Shown: positions 36,369 through 37,255 of the stretch, in pieces | Layout: every line of letters begins with the position of its first letter | Position numbering within the stretch: position 1 is the stretch's first letter | From: Bradyrhizobiaceae bacterium | GTDB lineage: Bacteria > Pseudomonadota > Alphaproteobacteria > Rhizobiales > Xanthobacteraceae | Assembly (NCBI GenBank): GCA_947479905.1 | Contig: CANKBJ010000016.1 | Location: forward strand, 1 to 37,255 | Reading direction: 5' to 3' | Length of the DNA: 37,255 bases | Notes under the pieces: model-generated | Told to the model about the DNA's origin: nothing | Database searches by the model: none | The model's input: only the letters and a program-made list of their open reading frames with translations | Program-made: the position numbers and the translations under genes

Positions 36369-37255
36369 ATGACGGCAATGTGGAACAAGTATGCAAACAC
36401 GGCAGCGCGCAAACACGGCAAGCCGGGCCGCGAGCAGCGGCCGAAATCGGTCACCATCGACGCGCACACGCACATTGCAATTCCGCGCGCCGGCGCTTTC
36501 ATCAAGCCGCATCTCGATCTGTCGACCATTCCGCTGGCGCACTTCGCCTCGCAGGAGACCAAGGACCTCAACGCCAAGCAGGAAGCCGATTTGTTCGGCT
36601 GCATGACCAGCTATGACGAGCGCTTCGCCATCATGGACAAGATGGGCGTCGATGTTCAGCTGGTGATGCCGCCGCCGCCGCAGCTTTATCACACCGTGGC
36701 ACTCGAATACGCCGTGCCGGCGGCGCGCATGGTCAATGAGGGCGTCGCCGAATTCGTGTCGAAGCACCCGGAGCGCTTCATCCCGATGGGCACCGTGCCG
36801 ATGCAGGACGGCAATGAGGCGGCCAAGGAACTCGAACACGTCATGAAGACGCTCAAGTTCAAGGGCGTGGAAATTCTCACCAATGTCAACGGCAAGGAAT
36901 TGTCCGATCCGGCCTTCGCACCGTTCTGGAAAAAGGCCGAGGAACTCGGCGCGCTGGTCGCCATTCATCCGAACGGTTTCACCGAAGGCCAGCGCCTGTC
37001 GCGCTTCTATTTCAACAATGTCGTCGGCAATCCGTTCGAGACGACCTTGGCGCTGCACTATCTGATTTTCGACGGCGTGATGGAGCGCCATCCGAACCTC
37101 AAGCTGTTCGCCATGCATGGCGGCGGCTATCTCGGCGGCTATTCCGGCCGCATCGATCATGCCTGGGGCGCGCGCTCGGACAGCAATGTCGGGCTGCCGA
37201 AGCCGCCGACGGAATATTTGAAGCGCGTCTATATCGACAATGTCGTGTTCACGCC
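36369..37255 (+). CDS. Amidohydrolase family protein, ACMSD-like (partial, 3' end missing)
   Basis: The first 295 codons of an amidohydrolase of the PF04909 (ACMSD/gamma-resorcylate decarboxylase) group, running off the window. After a 27-residue charged lead, SVTIDAHTH gives the metal motif with H33 and H35. VQLVMPPPPQLYH, ERFIPMGTVPMQD and KGVEILTNVNGKELSDP are family blocks. The later ligands are in VAIHPNGF and FAMHGGGYLGGY. Family members decarboxylate or hydrolyse aromatic and muconate-like acids without a redox cofactor. ATG at 36369 has AAAGG upstream. It is the next gene after the Liv importer and may act on the imported compound. Confidence 0.88.
   Translation, partial: MTAMWNKYANTAARKHGKPGREQRPKSVTIDAHTHIAIPRAGAFIKPHLDLSTIPLAHFASQETKDLNAKQEADLFGCMTSYDERFAIMDKMGVDVQLVMPPPPQLYHTVALEYAVPAARMVNEGVAEFVSKHPERFIPMGTVPMQDGNEAAKELEHVMKTLKFKGVEILTNVNGKELSDPAFAPFWKKAEELGALVAIHPNGFTEGQRLSRFYFNNVVGNPFETTLALHYLIFDGVMERHPNLKLFAMHGGGYLGGYSGRIDHAWGARSDSNVGLPKPPTEYLKRVYIDNVVFT

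Overview
This GC-rich window looks like the chromosome of an alphaproteobacterium of the Hyphomicrobiales (Rhizobiales), perhaps Xanthobacteraceae or Nitrobacteraceae. The evidence is the imuA-imuB-dnaE2 cassette behind an alphaproteobacterial LexA box (GAAC-N7-GAAC), DUF3422 and molybdenum-hydroxylase families common in that order, and many dispersed CCTCCCC/GGGGAGG palindromic repeats. The genus cannot be fixed from the sequence alone.

Layout. 1-828: 3' part of a sigma-54 activator. 915-1549: a vapBC toxin-antitoxin pair on the minus strand with a palindromic operator upstream. 1692-3002: a DUF3422 membrane protein. 3117-9353: the SOS mutasome operon imuA-imuB-dnaE2, whose dnaE2 carries four in-frame palindromic repeat insertions. 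9354-14151: a small exported protein, then aroE and a fumarylacetoacetate-hydrolase-family gene (minus strand, coupled), a CHMI-type tautomerase and a D-2-hydroxyacid dehydrogenase (plus), and an SDR lacking its catalytic triad (minus). 14273-17999: a three-subunit molybdenum hydroxylase. 18094-21467: cyclase/hydrolase, HisD-like dehydrogenase and SDR, separated by modular repeats. 21636-23707 (minus): D-2-hydroxyacid dehydrogenase and luciferase-like monooxygenase, divergent from an amidohydrolase. 25298-28444: GST, GlcG/HbpS-like protein and two 3-hydroxyisobutyrate-dehydrogenase-family genes. 28458-31150: a CocE-type hydrolase and a beta-propeller protein. 31510-36253: a complete Liv-type ABC importer. 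36369-end: an ACMSD-type amidohydrolase, cut by the window edge.

From about 10 kb to the end the genes look like a catabolic island: a high-affinity importer plus ring-hydroxylating, ring-opening, amide/ester-hydrolysing and dehydrogenating enzymes. The substrate is not identifiable from sequence, and no transcription factor was seen in that stretch. The most unusual structure is the repeat biology. One modular multi-hairpin element occurs between genes and, with its frame kept open, inside the error-prone polymerase gene.
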